Source: Holophagae bacterium
GTDB lineage: Bacteria; Acidobacteriota; Holophagae; Acanthopleuribacterales; Acanthopleuribacteraceae
Assembly: GCA_030429565.1 (NCBI GenBank)
Contig: JAUIFE010000002.1
Span: forward strand, 372,001 to 436,000
Direction of reading: 5' to 3'
DNA length: 64,000 nucleotides
In this document: piece after piece, positions 1 through 8,694 of the stretch
Numbering within the stretch: the first letter of the stretch is position 1
How the letters are laid out: the number at the start of each line of letters is the position of its first letter
Made by a program: the position numbers and the translations under genes
The notes under the pieces: generated by a model
Databases searched by the model: none
Told to the model about the DNA's origin: nothing
Seen by the model: only the letters and a program-made list of their open reading frames with translations

Positions 1-2
1 CC

Positions 3-1817
3 GGCGGCGAAGACAGTTTCCAATTGACCGACGACGAAAACGCGATTTCTATGACGGCCCAGCCCGAGGAAACCGATTTGTCGGCCGACAACGGTCCCGA
101 CGCGATGGAACCCACCGATCTGGCCACCAAGATTCGCAACCACTTGACCGAAGCCGAAGTTTTTATGAAATACGGCATCATGGATCAAGCGCTGACGCAT
201 TTACACGAAATCAAAGAGATCGAACCTTTCCACATCGAGGCCAATCTCAAGCTCAAGCAGATTTATCAAGAACGCGAAGATACCGACAGCCTGATTCAAT
301 GCACCGTGGGTCTCATTAACGGCCACATTGATCAGGAGAAGTACCACGACGCTCTGGATTTTGTGAAGGAACTCGAGCAATACCGCCCCGACATTGCCCG
401 CATTCACCGCGGCCGCATTGAGTCGCTGTTGTACCAGTCGGATAAAGCCGACCAGGAAGAACGCGAAACCACCATGTCGCAATACTCGCTCGATTTCAAC
501 GCCGGTAGTACCTCGCTCTCGCGCGACTCGCAGGCCTTGTCCTTCTCGGAAACCGATGCCGACGTCGTCGATTTCCGCGATTTGAGCGGCAAGCAGCAAG
601 ACGAACCCAGCTCGCCGCCCGACGACGGGATTTGGTCGCTGGATATGCCGCAAGAGCCCGCGTCGGAGAAACCAGGACACCGCGCTCAAGATTTGGCCGA
701 TATGTACGCCAGTCAGGTGGAGAACCCCGGCGATGTTACTTTCGACAACATCAGCTCCCTGGACTTTGCGCCCGAAGGTTCGATGTCGCAAAGCAATGAT
801 CCTGTCGCCGACGACGATCCCGCCTTCCACTTTCAAGACGATGTCACCGGGGTCACCGACCTAAGTGATATCACCGCCGAGGACCTCGAAGAGGTTGAAG
901 ACGGAACCGATCCGTTTTCCGAGCCGGCGATTCCCTCGGCGGTTGACGGCACACTTGACGAGTCTGAGTTGCTCGACGAAGACCATCTCGAAGACGCCGA
1001 CTTTGAGCCCGAACCGCCGCCCGCGTCTGAGCCGGAGGCCGCGACGCCCATGGGCTCCGCCCCTGGCGGTGGTGAACGTTCTCTGGCGAGTGAGCTTGAG
1101 GAAATTGATTTCTTCATTTCCGTTGAAGCCTTTGAAGATGCGCAAAACTTATTACAAGAAGCCCACAACCGTTTTGGCGACCACCCGCTGATTCTCGAGC
1201 GCATGCAGGAAGTTCAGGCGCACACCAACACCGACGGCACCCACGGCATGGCGATTGCCGAAACGGGTACTGGTGGGGCGGCGCCGACCCATGATCTGCT
1301 CGATCAAGACACCGGCTTCTTTGATTTGGCGGCCGAGCTCAGTGAAGAGCTGTTTGACGACGGCGGTGAAATTAACGACAAAACCGGCCAAGAAGAAATT
1401 CAAAGTGTCGACGAGCTGTTTGAAGAATTTAAAAAGGGTGTCGACGAGCAAATTAGCGACGACGACTACGAAACCCACTACGATCTGGGCATTGCTTATA
1501 AAGAGATGGGCTTGCTCGAAGAGGCGATTAACGAGTTTCGACGCGCTCAGCGCGATCAAACGCGGTTCCTCGAATGTTCGACCCTCATCGGCAATTGCAT
1601 GATTGAGTTGGGTCGAACCGAAGACGCGATCGAGCACTACGAGGGCGCGCTCGCCAAAAGCGGCACGCAAAACGAAACGATTGCCCTTAAATACGAATGC
1701 GCGCTTGCCTATCAAGGTTTGGGTGAACTGGAAAAAGCCTTGGCCTTGTTCATGGAGATACGCGCTGTCGAGGCCGACTACCGCGATTTGGAATCACGCA
1801 TTGAGGCCCTGGTCTAG
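3..1817 (+). CDS. TPR-repeat protein, 5' end outside window
   Basis: The reading frame is open to the left edge, so the N-terminus is missing. A TTG at 24 is possible but unsupported as a start. Counted from that TTG, residues about 35-125 form helical TPR-like repeats. Residues about 150-360 are a long acidic, Ser/Asp/Glu-rich low-complexity linker. A short helical pair near 365-400 is followed by canonical TPR helices over about 475-597. No enzyme motif is visible, and the acidic linker between two TPR blocks suggests a scaffold or assembly protein. FimV-like and other TPR proteins linked to pili or cell poles have a similar layout, but I cannot assign one. A 271-bp gap separates it from recA, so co-transcription is unclear. 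Confidence 0.8.
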   Translation, partial: GGEDSFQLTDDENAISMTAQPEETDLSADNGPDAMEPTDLATKIRNHLTEAEVFMKYGIMDQALTHLHEIKEIEPFHIEANLKLKQIYQEREDTDSLIQCTVGLINGHIDQEKYHDALDFVKELEQYRPDIARIHRGRIESLLYQSDKADQEERETTMSQYSLDFNAGSTSLSRDSQALSFSETDADVVDFRDLSGKQQDEPSSPPDDGIWSLDMPQEPASEKPGHRAQDLADMYASQVENPGDVTFDNISSLDFAPEGSMSQSNDPVADDDPAFHFQDDVTGVTDLSDITAEDLEEVEDGTDPFSEPAIPSAVDGTLDESELLDEDHLEDADFEPEPPPASEPEAATPMGSAPGGGERSLASELEEIDFFISVEAFEDAQNLLQEAHNRFGDHPLILERMQEVQAHTNTDGTHGMAIAETGTGGAAPTHDLLDQDTGFFDLAAELSEELFDDGGEINDKTGQEEIQSVDELFEEFKKGVDEQISDDDYETHYDLGIAYKEMGLLEEAINEFRRAQRDQTRFLECSTLIGNCMIELGRTEDAIEHYEGALAKSGTQNETIALKYECALAYQGLGELEKALALFMEIRAVEADYRDLESRIEALV

Positions 1818-1935
1818 TTGAGGCCGCGTCCAAGCGAATGCGATGGTGCTCGCCGATTGAGTCAGGTGCCGCCTTGCCTCGGGCAGTGACTGTCGGTTGG
1901 GTTTGGCGCCAAACCACGACCGTTGCCGAGGTAGA

Positions 1936-1950
1936 CTGGATGTTTTCCAG
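1936..1950. promoter_or_regulatory. Short palindrome upstream of recA
   Basis: CTGGA and TCCAG arms are separated by TGTTT, about 140 bp before recA. recA genes often carry a LexA operator upstream, but LexA motifs differ strongly between phyla and one site proves nothing. The rest of the 1818-2088 gap shows no convincing sigma-70 promoter to me. Confidence 0.25.
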
Positions 1951-2088
1951 CCTTTCTTTTCCGCGATTCCTTGCTAAGCTAAACACACTCTGGTCAGCGT
2001 GTAGGTGAAAAGATGCGAGGTCGTCCCCTGCGCGAGATTATAACGAAGCCCGTGCTCCTGCGGCGTGGGCGCTAAGAAGGTTTCCAGT

Positions 2089-3144
2089 ATGTCAAAACAA
2101 AATGTCCCTCAAAAGCAACGCGCCCTTGATTTGGCGATGGGCCAAATTGAAAAAGCCTTTGGCAAGGGTTCGATTCAGCGCTTGGGCGATCGTGAAATCA
2201 AAAAGATTCCCTGTATCTCTACCGGCTCGATTGCGCTCGATGCGGCGCTTGGTACCGGTGGTGTTCCCTACGGCCGGATTATCGAAATCTACGGACCGGA
2301 AAGTTCCGGTAAAACCACGCTCACACTGCACATTACCGCCGCCGCCCAGCGTCGCGGTGGTGTCGCGGCCTTTATCGACGCCGAGCACGCGCTCGATCCG
2401 CTTTACGCACAAAAGCTGGGTGTCGACGTCGAAAACCTGTTGGTGAGTCAGCCGGATTCCGGTGAGCAAGCACTGGAGATTGCCGAAGTGCTGGTGCGCA
2501 GCGGCGCCGTCGATTTGGTGGTCATTGACTCGGTTGCCGCGCTGGTGCCTAAGGCCGAACTGGAAGGCGAAATGGGCGACAGTCATATGGGTCTGCAGGC
2601 GCGTTTGATGTCGCAGGCCTTGCGGAAGTTGACCGGGGTCGTGTCGCGGTCGCATACCTGTTTGATCTTTATCAACCAAATTCGGATGAAGATTGGGGTG
2701 ATGTTCGGTAACCCCGAGACCACGACCGGTGGTAACGCGCTTAAGTTCTACAGCTCGGTGCGGATGGATATCCGTAAGATCGGCAGCATTAAAAACGGTG
2801 AAGAAGTGATCGGCAACCGAACCCGCGTCAAGGTTGTTAAGAACAAGGTCGCGCCGCCGTTTAATCAGGCTGAGTTTGAGATTCTTTACGGCGAAGGCAT
2901 ATCCCACATGGGTGAAGTCCTCGATTTGGGTGTCAACGCCAATATTATTGATAAAAGTGGTGCCTGGTACTCCTATACCGGCACCCGTCTGGGTCAAGGT
3001 CGCGAGAACGCCAAGCAGTTTTTGCGGGACCATCCCGAAATGGCCGCTGAGATCGAGAAACGTATCCGCAAAGACCTGCTCCCCGACTTGGTTGAGGAAG
3101 AGGCGCAAGAGGCGGCCGAGAGCAAAGGTAAAGCCAAGGAATAA
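2089..3144 (+). CDS. recA: RecA recombinase
   Basis: 351 aa, normal length for RecA, the DNA-dependent ATPase that forms filaments on single-stranded DNA, promotes strand exchange and triggers LexA self-cleavage. Walker A GPESSGKT lies at residues 69-76, and the Walker B strand ends at Asp147 (VVIDS). The C-terminus is the usual flexible acidic/lysine tail. The ATG at 2089 is preceded by AAGAAGG at good spacing and gives the typical N-terminus. An in-frame GTG 24 bp upstream lacks such a site. The gene stands alone and ends in a strong terminator. No recX follows. Confidence 0.98.
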   Translation: MSKQNVPQKQRALDLAMGQIEKAFGKGSIQRLGDREIKKIPCISTGSIALDAALGTGGVPYGRIIEIYGPESSGKTTLTLHITAAAQRRGGVAAFIDAEHALDPLYAQKLGVDVENLLVSQPDSGEQALEIAEVLVRSGAVDLVVIDSVAALVPKAELEGEMGDSHMGLQARLMSQALRKLTGVVSRSHTCLIFINQIRMKIGVMFGNPETTTGGNALKFYSSVRMDIRKIGSIKNGEEVIGNRTRVKVVKNKVAPPFNQAEFEILYGEGISHMGEVLDLGVNANIIDKSGAWYSYTGTRLGQGRENAKQFLRDHPEMAAEIEKRIRKDLLPDLVEEEAQEAAESKGKAKE

Positions 3145-3179
3145 GGCGAACCTTGCCTGAAAAGGCGTGAATGATGTCG

Positions 3180-3218
3180 AAAAGCCGTGTCGGGGACGCC
3201 CCGCGACACGGCTTTTTT
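3180..3218 (+). terminator. Intrinsic terminator of recA
   Basis: AAAAGCCGTGTCG pairs with CGACACGGCTTTT around a GGGG-ACG-CCCC core, followed by a run of six T. Confidence 0.9.
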
Positions 3219-3334
3219 CACAGGGGCCTCACAATCAAGCAGGGTGGCAGGCCTTTTTGGATGCCTTGGATTTCATCTAAGGTGTTGGAATTAATTGGCT
3301 TGATTGGGTGGTTTGGTTTTTTTGAAATAATTGC

Positions 3335-3364
3335 TTGACGACTACTCGGCAAATTGGCTATTCT
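3335..3364 (+). promoter_or_regulatory. Sigma-70 promoter of tRNA-Phe
   Basis: TTGACG and TATTCT are separated by 18 bp. The predicted start lies a few bases before the tRNA 5' end at 3375. It may also transcribe purC, which starts 28 bp after the tRNA. Confidence 0.65.
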
Positions 3365-3374
3365 TCGGCTCGTT

Positions 3375-3447
3375 GGCCCGATAGCTCAGTCGGTAGAGCA
3401 GAGGATTGAAAATCCTCGTGTCGGCGGTTCGATTCCGTCTCGGGCCA
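3375..3447 (+). tRNA. tRNA-Phe (anticodon GAA)
   Basis: The acceptor stem GGCCCGA/TCGGGCC closes a full cloverleaf. The anticodon stem GAGGA/TCCTC encloses the loop TTGAAAA with anticodon GAA at 3408-3410, and the T-arm has the GGTTCGATTCC core. Discriminator base A is at 3447. No CCA is encoded, so it must be added enzymatically. Confidence 0.97.
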
Positions 3448-3474
3448 TCTTTTACATTTCTAGGATACGCCATC

Positions 3475-4374
3475 ATGGATGCGGTCACGTCAATCGAACT
3501 CAACGATGTTCGAAAAGTCGCAAGCGGCAAGGTCCGCGAGATCTTTGACCTAGGCGACACTTTTTTGTTTGTCGCAAGTGACCGCATATCCGCCTACGAT
3601 GTCGTCATGCCCAACGGCATCCCTAACAAAGGCCGCGTATTGACGCAGCTTTCGCGCTTTTGGTTCGAGCAACTTGGCGATATCGTGGACAACCACGTTG
3701 TTTCGCAAAACCTTGCCGACCTACCGCCGATCTTGCAAAACCAAGCGGCGCTGCTTGATGGTCGCTTTATGATCGTCAAAAAATGCGACATGTTCCCGGT
3801 TGAATGTGTGGTGCGAGGTTACCTGGTTGGTGGCGGTTACAGTGAGTATCGCGACAAAGGAACGGTTTGTGGCTTGGCGCTACCAGCCGGTCTTGCCGTA
3901 GCCGAACGTTTGCCCGAGCCATTGTTTACGCCTGCCCGCAAAGCGGCGGAAGGCCATGATGAGAACATCGACTTTGCGACGATGATCGACATGGTCGGCG
4001 AAGCCACGGCCCAAGAATTGCGCCGCATCAGCCTTGCTTTGTATACCCGTGCGGCGGCGTTGGCTTATGAAAAAGGCATTATCATTGCCGATACCAAATT
4101 TGAGTTCGGCCTGCACAACGGTCAAATCGTTCTCGCCGACGAAGTATTGACGCCGGACTCGAGCCGTTATTGGCCGCTTGATTCCTACCAAACCGGTGCC
4201 AATCCGCCCAGTTTCGACAAGCAATTTGTGCGCGACTACTTAAGCGGTTTGGATTGGGATAAAACGCCGCCTGGTCCGCTTTTACCCAACGCGGTGGTCG
4301 AAGGTGCCGAAAAACGGTACCTCGAGTGTTTTCAACTGATTACCGGCCAGTCTTTGTTTGACGCCGCCCCGTAA
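3475..4374 (+). CDS. purC: SAICAR synthetase (phosphoribosylaminoimidazole-succinocarboxamide synthase)
   Basis: 299 aa, the long (about 300-residue) form of PurC. It joins aspartate to CAIR using ATP to give SAICAR in de novo purine synthesis. The N-terminal GKVREIFDLGD, SDRISAYDVVMPNGIPNKG, and ECVVRGYLVGGGY are family hallmarks. The ATG at 3475 gives the normal N-terminus, and upstream in-frame codons overlap the tRNA. AGGA lies about a dozen bases before the start. Only 27 bp separate it from tRNA-Phe, so it probably shares the tRNA promoter and is released by tRNA 5' and 3' processing. Confidence 0.95.
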   Translation: MDAVTSIELNDVRKVASGKVREIFDLGDTFLFVASDRISAYDVVMPNGIPNKGRVLTQLSRFWFEQLGDIVDNHVVSQNLADLPPILQNQAALLDGRFMIVKKCDMFPVECVVRGYLVGGGYSEYRDKGTVCGLALPAGLAVAERLPEPLFTPARKAAEGHDENIDFATMIDMVGEATAQELRRISLALYTRAAALAYEKGIIIADTKFEFGLHNGQIVLADEVLTPDSSRYWPLDSYQTGANPPSFDKQFVRDYLSGLDWDKTPPGPLLPNAVVEGAEKRYLECFQLITGQSLFDAAP

Positions 4375-4536
4375 CTTCGGCGATAAAAAACGGGCCCGCC
4401 CTTGATCGTGCGTAGGCGGCTCGGTGTCGCTCGCGTGGATTCCGGTGCGTGGCTTTAGGTGATCGGGTTTGTTGTGCATGGTTTTTCATCGCCGCTTCTC
4501 CCTCACCTTGTTTCTACTGATTTCCGTCGGCGCTGT

Positions 4537-4545
4537 TGGTATGAT
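4537..4545 (+). promoter_or_regulatory. Extended -10 promoter
   Basis: TGGTATGAT is a TG-N-TATGAT extended -10 with no clear -35 box. The same nine bases recur ahead of the genes at 8695 and 9813. Transcription would begin near 4552, right at the start of the hairpin-rich stretch. Confidence 0.5.
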
Positions 4546-4551
4546 GGGCCC

Positions 4552-4752
4552 TGTCTCGACGATACCCCCCCTTTTATCGTCGCGGGGACGGGATACCGTC
4601 GGCGTCGGTTCGTGTGAGCCGCTGCGACAGTGACAGGTCTTCGCCTGCGTTCACGGTCTCCCGTACCGTTTCCGACCCGTGTCGGCGGACGGCGTGCGAC
4701 ATTGAACGTCCGCAAGGCTGATTGCGGCCCCGCGGTTGTCGGCGGGGTTTTT
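4552..4752 (+). ncRNA. Candidate structured RNA or leader with terminal intrinsic terminator
   Basis: About nine inverted repeats are packed end to end. CGACGATA/TATCGTCG is at 4557-4582, GACGG/CCGTC at 4587-4600, and CGGTTC/GAGCCG at 4606-4621. CAGG/CCTG is at 4634-4647, ACGGT/ACCGT at 4653-4669, and CCGAC/GTCGG at 4672-4685. GGACG/CGTCC at 4687-4711 overlaps CCGCAA/TTGCGG at 4710-4727. CCCCGC/GCGGGG at 4728-4747 is followed by five T. No protein is supported here. The terminator lies 38 bp before the next gene, so this is either a free ncRNA or an attenuator-type leader. An alternative long-range pairing of the two ends (CGACGA with TTGTCG, CCC with GGG) is possible, so a 6S-like fold cannot be excluded. 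Confidence 0.45.
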
Positions 4753-4789
4753 ACGCGTGCCAAGACAGTTTGAAGCGATTGGAGCACCC

Positions 4790-7378
4790 ATGTTGCGATG
4801 CCTGATGATTTGGTTCCTGCTGATGGGATGGGTTGTGGCTGCACAAGAGGCCGAGCCGGAAACGGAAGAGCCCGTCACCATTCTGGCCCCCAGCGCCGAT
4901 TTAGCCCAGGGTGTGGCGCGGTTTGAACAGGGTGATATGTTTGGCGCCGAAAGCCAGTTTTTGGGACTGGCCCCGACCCGTGCGAACCGGGCGACCCTTG
5001 CGCGCTACTTGAGTGCGATCGCCTTGCGCACCCATGCCGTGACGGTCAAGCGCTCGTTTTTTGAAGCCAACTTGGCGCGCGATCCCGAATGGCGTGCTAT
5101 GGCTTTGTTGGTGTTGTGCCACCTAACGGTCGCCCAAGAAGACTGGCCGGAGTTCCAGCGTTTCGCGCAGCTTTACCTCAACGAAAACAAGCCGCTTGCC
5201 GACGATCCACGCTGGTTCCTGCTTTATGCCTTGGCCCGCTTTACAGCGGTTGAGCCGCCCGATTTACAACTTGACCAAACCGAATTGCGCTGGTTTTTGG
5301 TGTCTCGGCAAACACCCGCCGAGCGGGCCTTCCCGTTGTCGGCGCCCGCCGGCTTACCTTATTTCTGGCGCTACGGTGCTTTGCTCGAGCAGAGTCAGCC
5401 GTTTGAAGTGCCTCAGTTTGGCGGTGATCCAAGTGATCGCGATTTGCTCCTGTACCAAATGCTAGAAATCAAAGCTGCATTGAATCGCGACGACGCCAAT
5501 TCAGCGGCGGTGAAAATCAACCAAATGAAACGCGATCAGTTTAGCAAGGTCGATACCCACCTCAAGATTCACTATGCAGATTTGTTGGCTGCGTTTTACC
5601 GCAAGCGTAACAAAACCAGTTCGCTGGAGAAAGTGCAGCGCAATCGCGACATTTACCGCAAGTGGGCGCTGTTGCCCGTTGTGCCCCGTCCCGAGGCGGC
5701 TTTGGCCGGCGAAAAGCTGCGCACGGGGCGTGAACGTGAGCGGGCTGAAGAACAGGCACTTGCCGAGCAACGCGCCAAGACCGAGCAACAAGCTCTAGCG
5801 GCGCCACAGGTGCAAGTCGATTCGCCTGTGGATGAAGCCGCTGCTGTCGGCGAAACGGATCCCGGCCCGGAAAACAAGCCCGCGCCTGCCGCCGCCAAAC
5901 CAAAGGACGAGGAAGCCGCGAACGGTTGGGCGTGGTTGAATAGCATGGAAATGCGGGTGCTGTTGGGCCAGGATGCGGCCAAGGATGAATTGCGGGCTTT
6001 TAATGCTGAAACCGCCGCGCAAAAACACTATCGCGATTACTTACTCGGTGTATGGTACCTCGAGAAACGCCAAACCGAAGAAGCCGCCGTCTTTTTAGGT
6101 AAAGCCTTGGACGGTGTGCTCGAACTGCCGCTACCCGCCTTGGAAAGCCAAATTCGCGTGGCGCTCGCCCGCAATTACGATCTGCTCGGCAACACCGATC
6201 GCCGCGATTGGCATTTTTTGCGGGCCGTCGAGATTTGGAAAACCCCTGAGAACGTGCCCTTGCTGGCGTTGACGAAACTGGGTGTGCCGCAAAATCCACT
6301 GGCAACCATGATCGACCGCAAACTCGCACAAAACCTCGATGTCGACGCCGTTGGTGAGCTGTTTTATCACGGTGAATTGGCGCATCTTTTGGCCTTGCGC
6401 GGACGTGCCCTGCAACGCAAGGCGCTGAGCCGAAACCAAGTGCTCGACCACCAATTGCACCAAGTCGGTGGTCAATTAGCGGCCATGGTCGACGACATGA
6501 TGAAGTTCGCCAACCACGGCGCCTCGCCGCGTCGCTTCAACCAGGCGCTGGCGATTTGGACCCAACTCTGGGATCAAGTGCAACCGACCTACCAACAAAC
6601 TGAATTTAACAATCTGGCGCAAGTGCAACAATCGCTCAACCAGCGTGACCGCATTCTCTATTTCATTGAGGGTCGTCAGCGTTTGGGTCTATTGGTTTTG
6701 AGTAAAACTCAGGCTTTCGGTGTTGCGCTCGGCAGCTTGCGTGACTTCCACGCCATGGACGCGACACGGCAGCTCCAGTTCCTCGAGGGCCGACTCGGCC
6801 CGGTTTGGAACCACCACGGGCCCGTCTTAGTGAAGCCCTCGGCCGGCTTGCTGCACGGCGATTTTCTCGAGAAACTTCAGCAGCGCTGTACCAATCCGGA
6901 ACGTCTGTCTTTCCACTTCTCGTTGCGCGACTTTACCGCGGCCTATGTCCAAAAGGACTGTGACAACTTCGCCGTGGTCGTGGCCGAGGAAAGCGAAATT
7001 CTCGAGGCCTGGAGCGGCACCGTGCCTGCCAAAGAACGTCAGATTTGGACTGCTGAGGAATGGCAGGCTGATCGCGGCTACGAGCGTTTCGAATGGGCGG
7101 ATCGAATTCTCTACCAAGGCGATTTAGAGCATCATGCCGAAGGTTTGTACTTTGGCGGTTACACCGAGGGTTTGGCGTTACATCGCTTGATTCACCTCAA
7201 CTTGACCTTGTGCTCGATGGGTTTGGTTTCCAAGGATATCGAGCATTGGGGCGCGATTTTTGACGAGTTGGAACTGTTGGATCCCGGTGGGCATATTGCC
7301 TTTGACCTCTTCCGCAAGTTGCCGCCGCGTTTACCGCAAGATCCGCGTGCGCGCGGTGGGGTGCGTTTCAGCCCTTGA
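4790..7378 (+). CDS. Secreted helical-repeat protein with possible degenerate CHAT-like C-terminus
   Basis: 862 aa. The ATG at 4790 has GGAG five bases upstream and opens a signal peptide (MLRCLMIWFLLMGWVVAAQ). Upstream in-frame codons would spoil it. Residues about 40-290 are TPR-like helices. A charged Glu/Ala/Gln-rich, partly coiled segment follows at about 300-375, then more helical repeats to about 620. The last 220 residues alternate strands and helices in the order of a CHAT (caspase-like) domain: a strand near ILYFIEGRQRLGLLVLS, a VLVKPSAGLLHGDFL stretch, and ADRILYQGDLEHHAEGLYFGG followed by LTLCSMGLV. The usual catalytic His and Cys are not clearly in place. The CHAT relationship is my inference. 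The extracytoplasmic location is better supported. Confidence 0.7.
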   Translation: MLRCLMIWFLLMGWVVAAQEAEPETEEPVTILAPSADLAQGVARFEQGDMFGAESQFLGLAPTRANRATLARYLSAIALRTHAVTVKRSFFEANLARDPEWRAMALLVLCHLTVAQEDWPEFQRFAQLYLNENKPLADDPRWFLLYALARFTAVEPPDLQLDQTELRWFLVSRQTPAERAFPLSAPAGLPYFWRYGALLEQSQPFEVPQFGGDPSDRDLLLYQMLEIKAALNRDDANSAAVKINQMKRDQFSKVDTHLKIHYADLLAAFYRKRNKTSSLEKVQRNRDIYRKWALLPVVPRPEAALAGEKLRTGRERERAEEQALAEQRAKTEQQALAAPQVQVDSPVDEAAAVGETDPGPENKPAPAAAKPKDEEAANGWAWLNSMEMRVLLGQDAAKDELRAFNAETAAQKHYRDYLLGVWYLEKRQTEEAAVFLGKALDGVLELPLPALESQIRVALARNYDLLGNTDRRDWHFLRAVEIWKTPENVPLLALTKLGVPQNPLATMIDRKLAQNLDVDAVGELFYHGELAHLLALRGRALQRKALSRNQVLDHQLHQVGGQLAAMVDDMMKFANHGASPRRFNQALAIWTQLWDQVQPTYQQTEFNNLAQVQQSLNQRDRILYFIEGRQRLGLLVLSKTQAFGVALGSLRDFHAMDATRQLQFLEGRLGPVWNHHGPVLVKPSAGLLHGDFLEKLQQRCTNPERLSFHFSLRDFTAAYVQKDCDNFAVVVAEESEILEAWSGTVPAKERQIWTAEEWQADRGYERFEWADRILYQGDLEHHAEGLYFGGYTEGLALHRLIHLNLTLCSMGLVSKDIEHWGAIFDELELLDPGGHIAFDLFRKLPPRLPQDPRARGGVRFSP

Positions 7379-7776
7379 GTCGCCTGGCGTTGCGCTCCAA
7401 CGGGGACTATCGTCCTCGTTGGCTGACCGCTCGGCAAGACAGCCGACGATTTACGCGTTGTCGCGGCTGGGCTACGCGCGCGTATTGATAAACCGTGAGT
7501 GATATTTAAGCGTTTTTTTTCTAAAGGCTTAACGGTTTTTTGTAAGATTTTTACCATCACGACCGCCGTTTCAGGCCCTGCCGGCATTGTTCTCGCAAAT
7601 ATGACCGTGGGTCGCGATTCCGGCGGCGAAACACGGCGACTAACTCCCAGTCTCCGACCGAAAAACCGCGCTACTCGATAGCGTTTGTTTGGTTTGATGG
7701 TGCCCGTTCGCCCTCCCCCCCGGAATCAGCCGCGGCCTTGCCGGCATGTTCATTTTTTCCTAAGGAGTAACCTTCT
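7379..7776. other. Intergenic region with a strong hairpin, no gene seen
   Basis: An 11-bp stem (7397-7407 with 7412-7422, loop TATC, one G-T pair) lies 18 bp after the previous stop codon. A weak TTAAGC/GCTTAA stem with a T run follows at 7506-7540. The remainder has no codon pattern or clear promoter that I can defend, apart from the TAAGGAG ribosome site of the next gene at 7761-7767. Confidence 0.5.
7397..7422 (+). terminator. 3' hairpin without T run
   Basis: An 11-bp stem with tetraloop TATC directly downstream of the 862-aa protein gene. There is no T tract, so it may stabilise the mRNA end or work with Rho rather than terminate alone. Confidence 0.4.
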
Positions 7777-8526
7777 ATGAATTGGCAACTGGGATTGCGT
7801 GGTGCGCTGCTTGTTGCGCTTTGGGCGATGGTTTCACCGCTGGCCGCGCAGCAAAACGATTACTTCGACCGCACCGAAATGATTTATTTCGAGATCAACC
7901 TAGGGACACACCGGCCGGACAATGGTTCCGACTTGTTTCAATTTTTCGAGGAAACCAGCACCTTTGACGCCGACGATCTAGACGGCTTTGTGGTGGATTT
8001 CAAACTGTACTATCAACTTAACAACCGGCTCAGCATCGGTGGCGGCGTCGCAGTCTACGATGAATCGATCAGTGCCGAGAGCCGCGATTTTGTCGATATC
8101 GAGGGCCGTGGCATTATCCACGACACCGAATTCACCACCACCTGGGTTGGGGCCCAAATGGTGTGGACGCCTTTTGGCGCCGGTGAACAATTTGGCAGTC
8201 GCGGCTGGGCGCCCAAATTCTTTGTGCCCTATCTGACCGCGGGTCTTGGTTTCAAAAGCTACGAGCTGATCCAGGACGGCGAGTTCGTCGATGATTCCAA
8301 CCCCAACGATCCGTTTATTTTTAGCGATCGCTTTGAAAGCGACGGCGATGGTCTTGCAACGCGTTTGGGTTGCGGGTTTCGCCTCAACTTACACCGCAAC
8401 GTCGACCTCAACTTCTCCCTGCAACAAGAGTGGGCCGAGGACGATGTTTCGGGTTCTTATTCGGGATTTGGCGATTTGGACCTCGGTTCCCAATCCGCCA
8501 TGATCGGCATTACGTTCCGAATCTAG
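7777..8526 (+). CDS. Outer-membrane beta-barrel protein, OmpA/OmpW-like size
   Basis: 249 aa, ATG with TAAGGAG ten bases upstream. A signal peptide ends at LAAQQ (about residue 25). The mature protein has alternating amphipathic strands (VDFKLYYQLNNRLSIGGGVAVY, FVPYLTAGLGFKSYELI, MIGITFRI) and ends in an aromatic-containing strand, FRI, the typical C-terminal signal for the BAM complex. Acidic loops (DDLDGF, DDSNPNDP) fit extracellular turns. It is predicted to be a small 8-10-stranded barrel of unknown cargo. A terminator follows at once, so it is probably monocistronic. Confidence 0.8.
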   Translation: MNWQLGLRGALLVALWAMVSPLAAQQNDYFDRTEMIYFEINLGTHRPDNGSDLFQFFEETSTFDADDLDGFVVDFKLYYQLNNRLSIGGGVAVYDESISAESRDFVDIEGRGIIHDTEFTTTWVGAQMVWTPFGAGEQFGSRGWAPKFFVPYLTAGLGFKSYELIQDGEFVDDSNPNDPFIFSDRFESDGDGLATRLGCGFRLNLHRNVDLNFSLQQEWAEDDVSGSYSGFGDLDLGSQSAMIGITFRI

Positions 8527-8537
8527 CGTCATCGGGG

Positions 8538-8564
8538 AGCCGGACAAGAGGTGGTCCGGCTTTT
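8538..8564 (+). terminator. Intrinsic terminator of the barrel gene
   Basis: AGCCGGAC/GTCCGGCT, 8-bp stem with an 8-nt loop, then TTTT. Confidence 0.8.
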
Positions 8565-8606
8565 CCCATCTCGGCCTCGGCGATGTGGGGATCGCATTCG
8601 ATGATT

Positions 8607-8615
8607 TGGTATGAT
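8607..8615 (+). promoter_or_regulatory. Extended -10 promoter
   Basis: TGGTATGAT, identical to the elements at 4537 and 9560. It is embedded in the palindrome TTGG-TATGAT-CCAA. There is no clear -35. It lies 80 bp before the start at 8695. Confidence 0.5.
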
Positions 8616-8694
8616 CCAACCTGATCCCCAACCCACCCCATGCCCTAGGACAGGCCGACAACCTCACCGGCAAGCAGGAAGATAGGAGTAGGTT

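Noticed and set aside
2092..3108. A 338-codon open frame on the strand opposite recA
   Set aside because: It mirrors recA, is rich in His, Arg and Gln as antisense frames of GC-rich genes are, and has no ribosome site or family motif.
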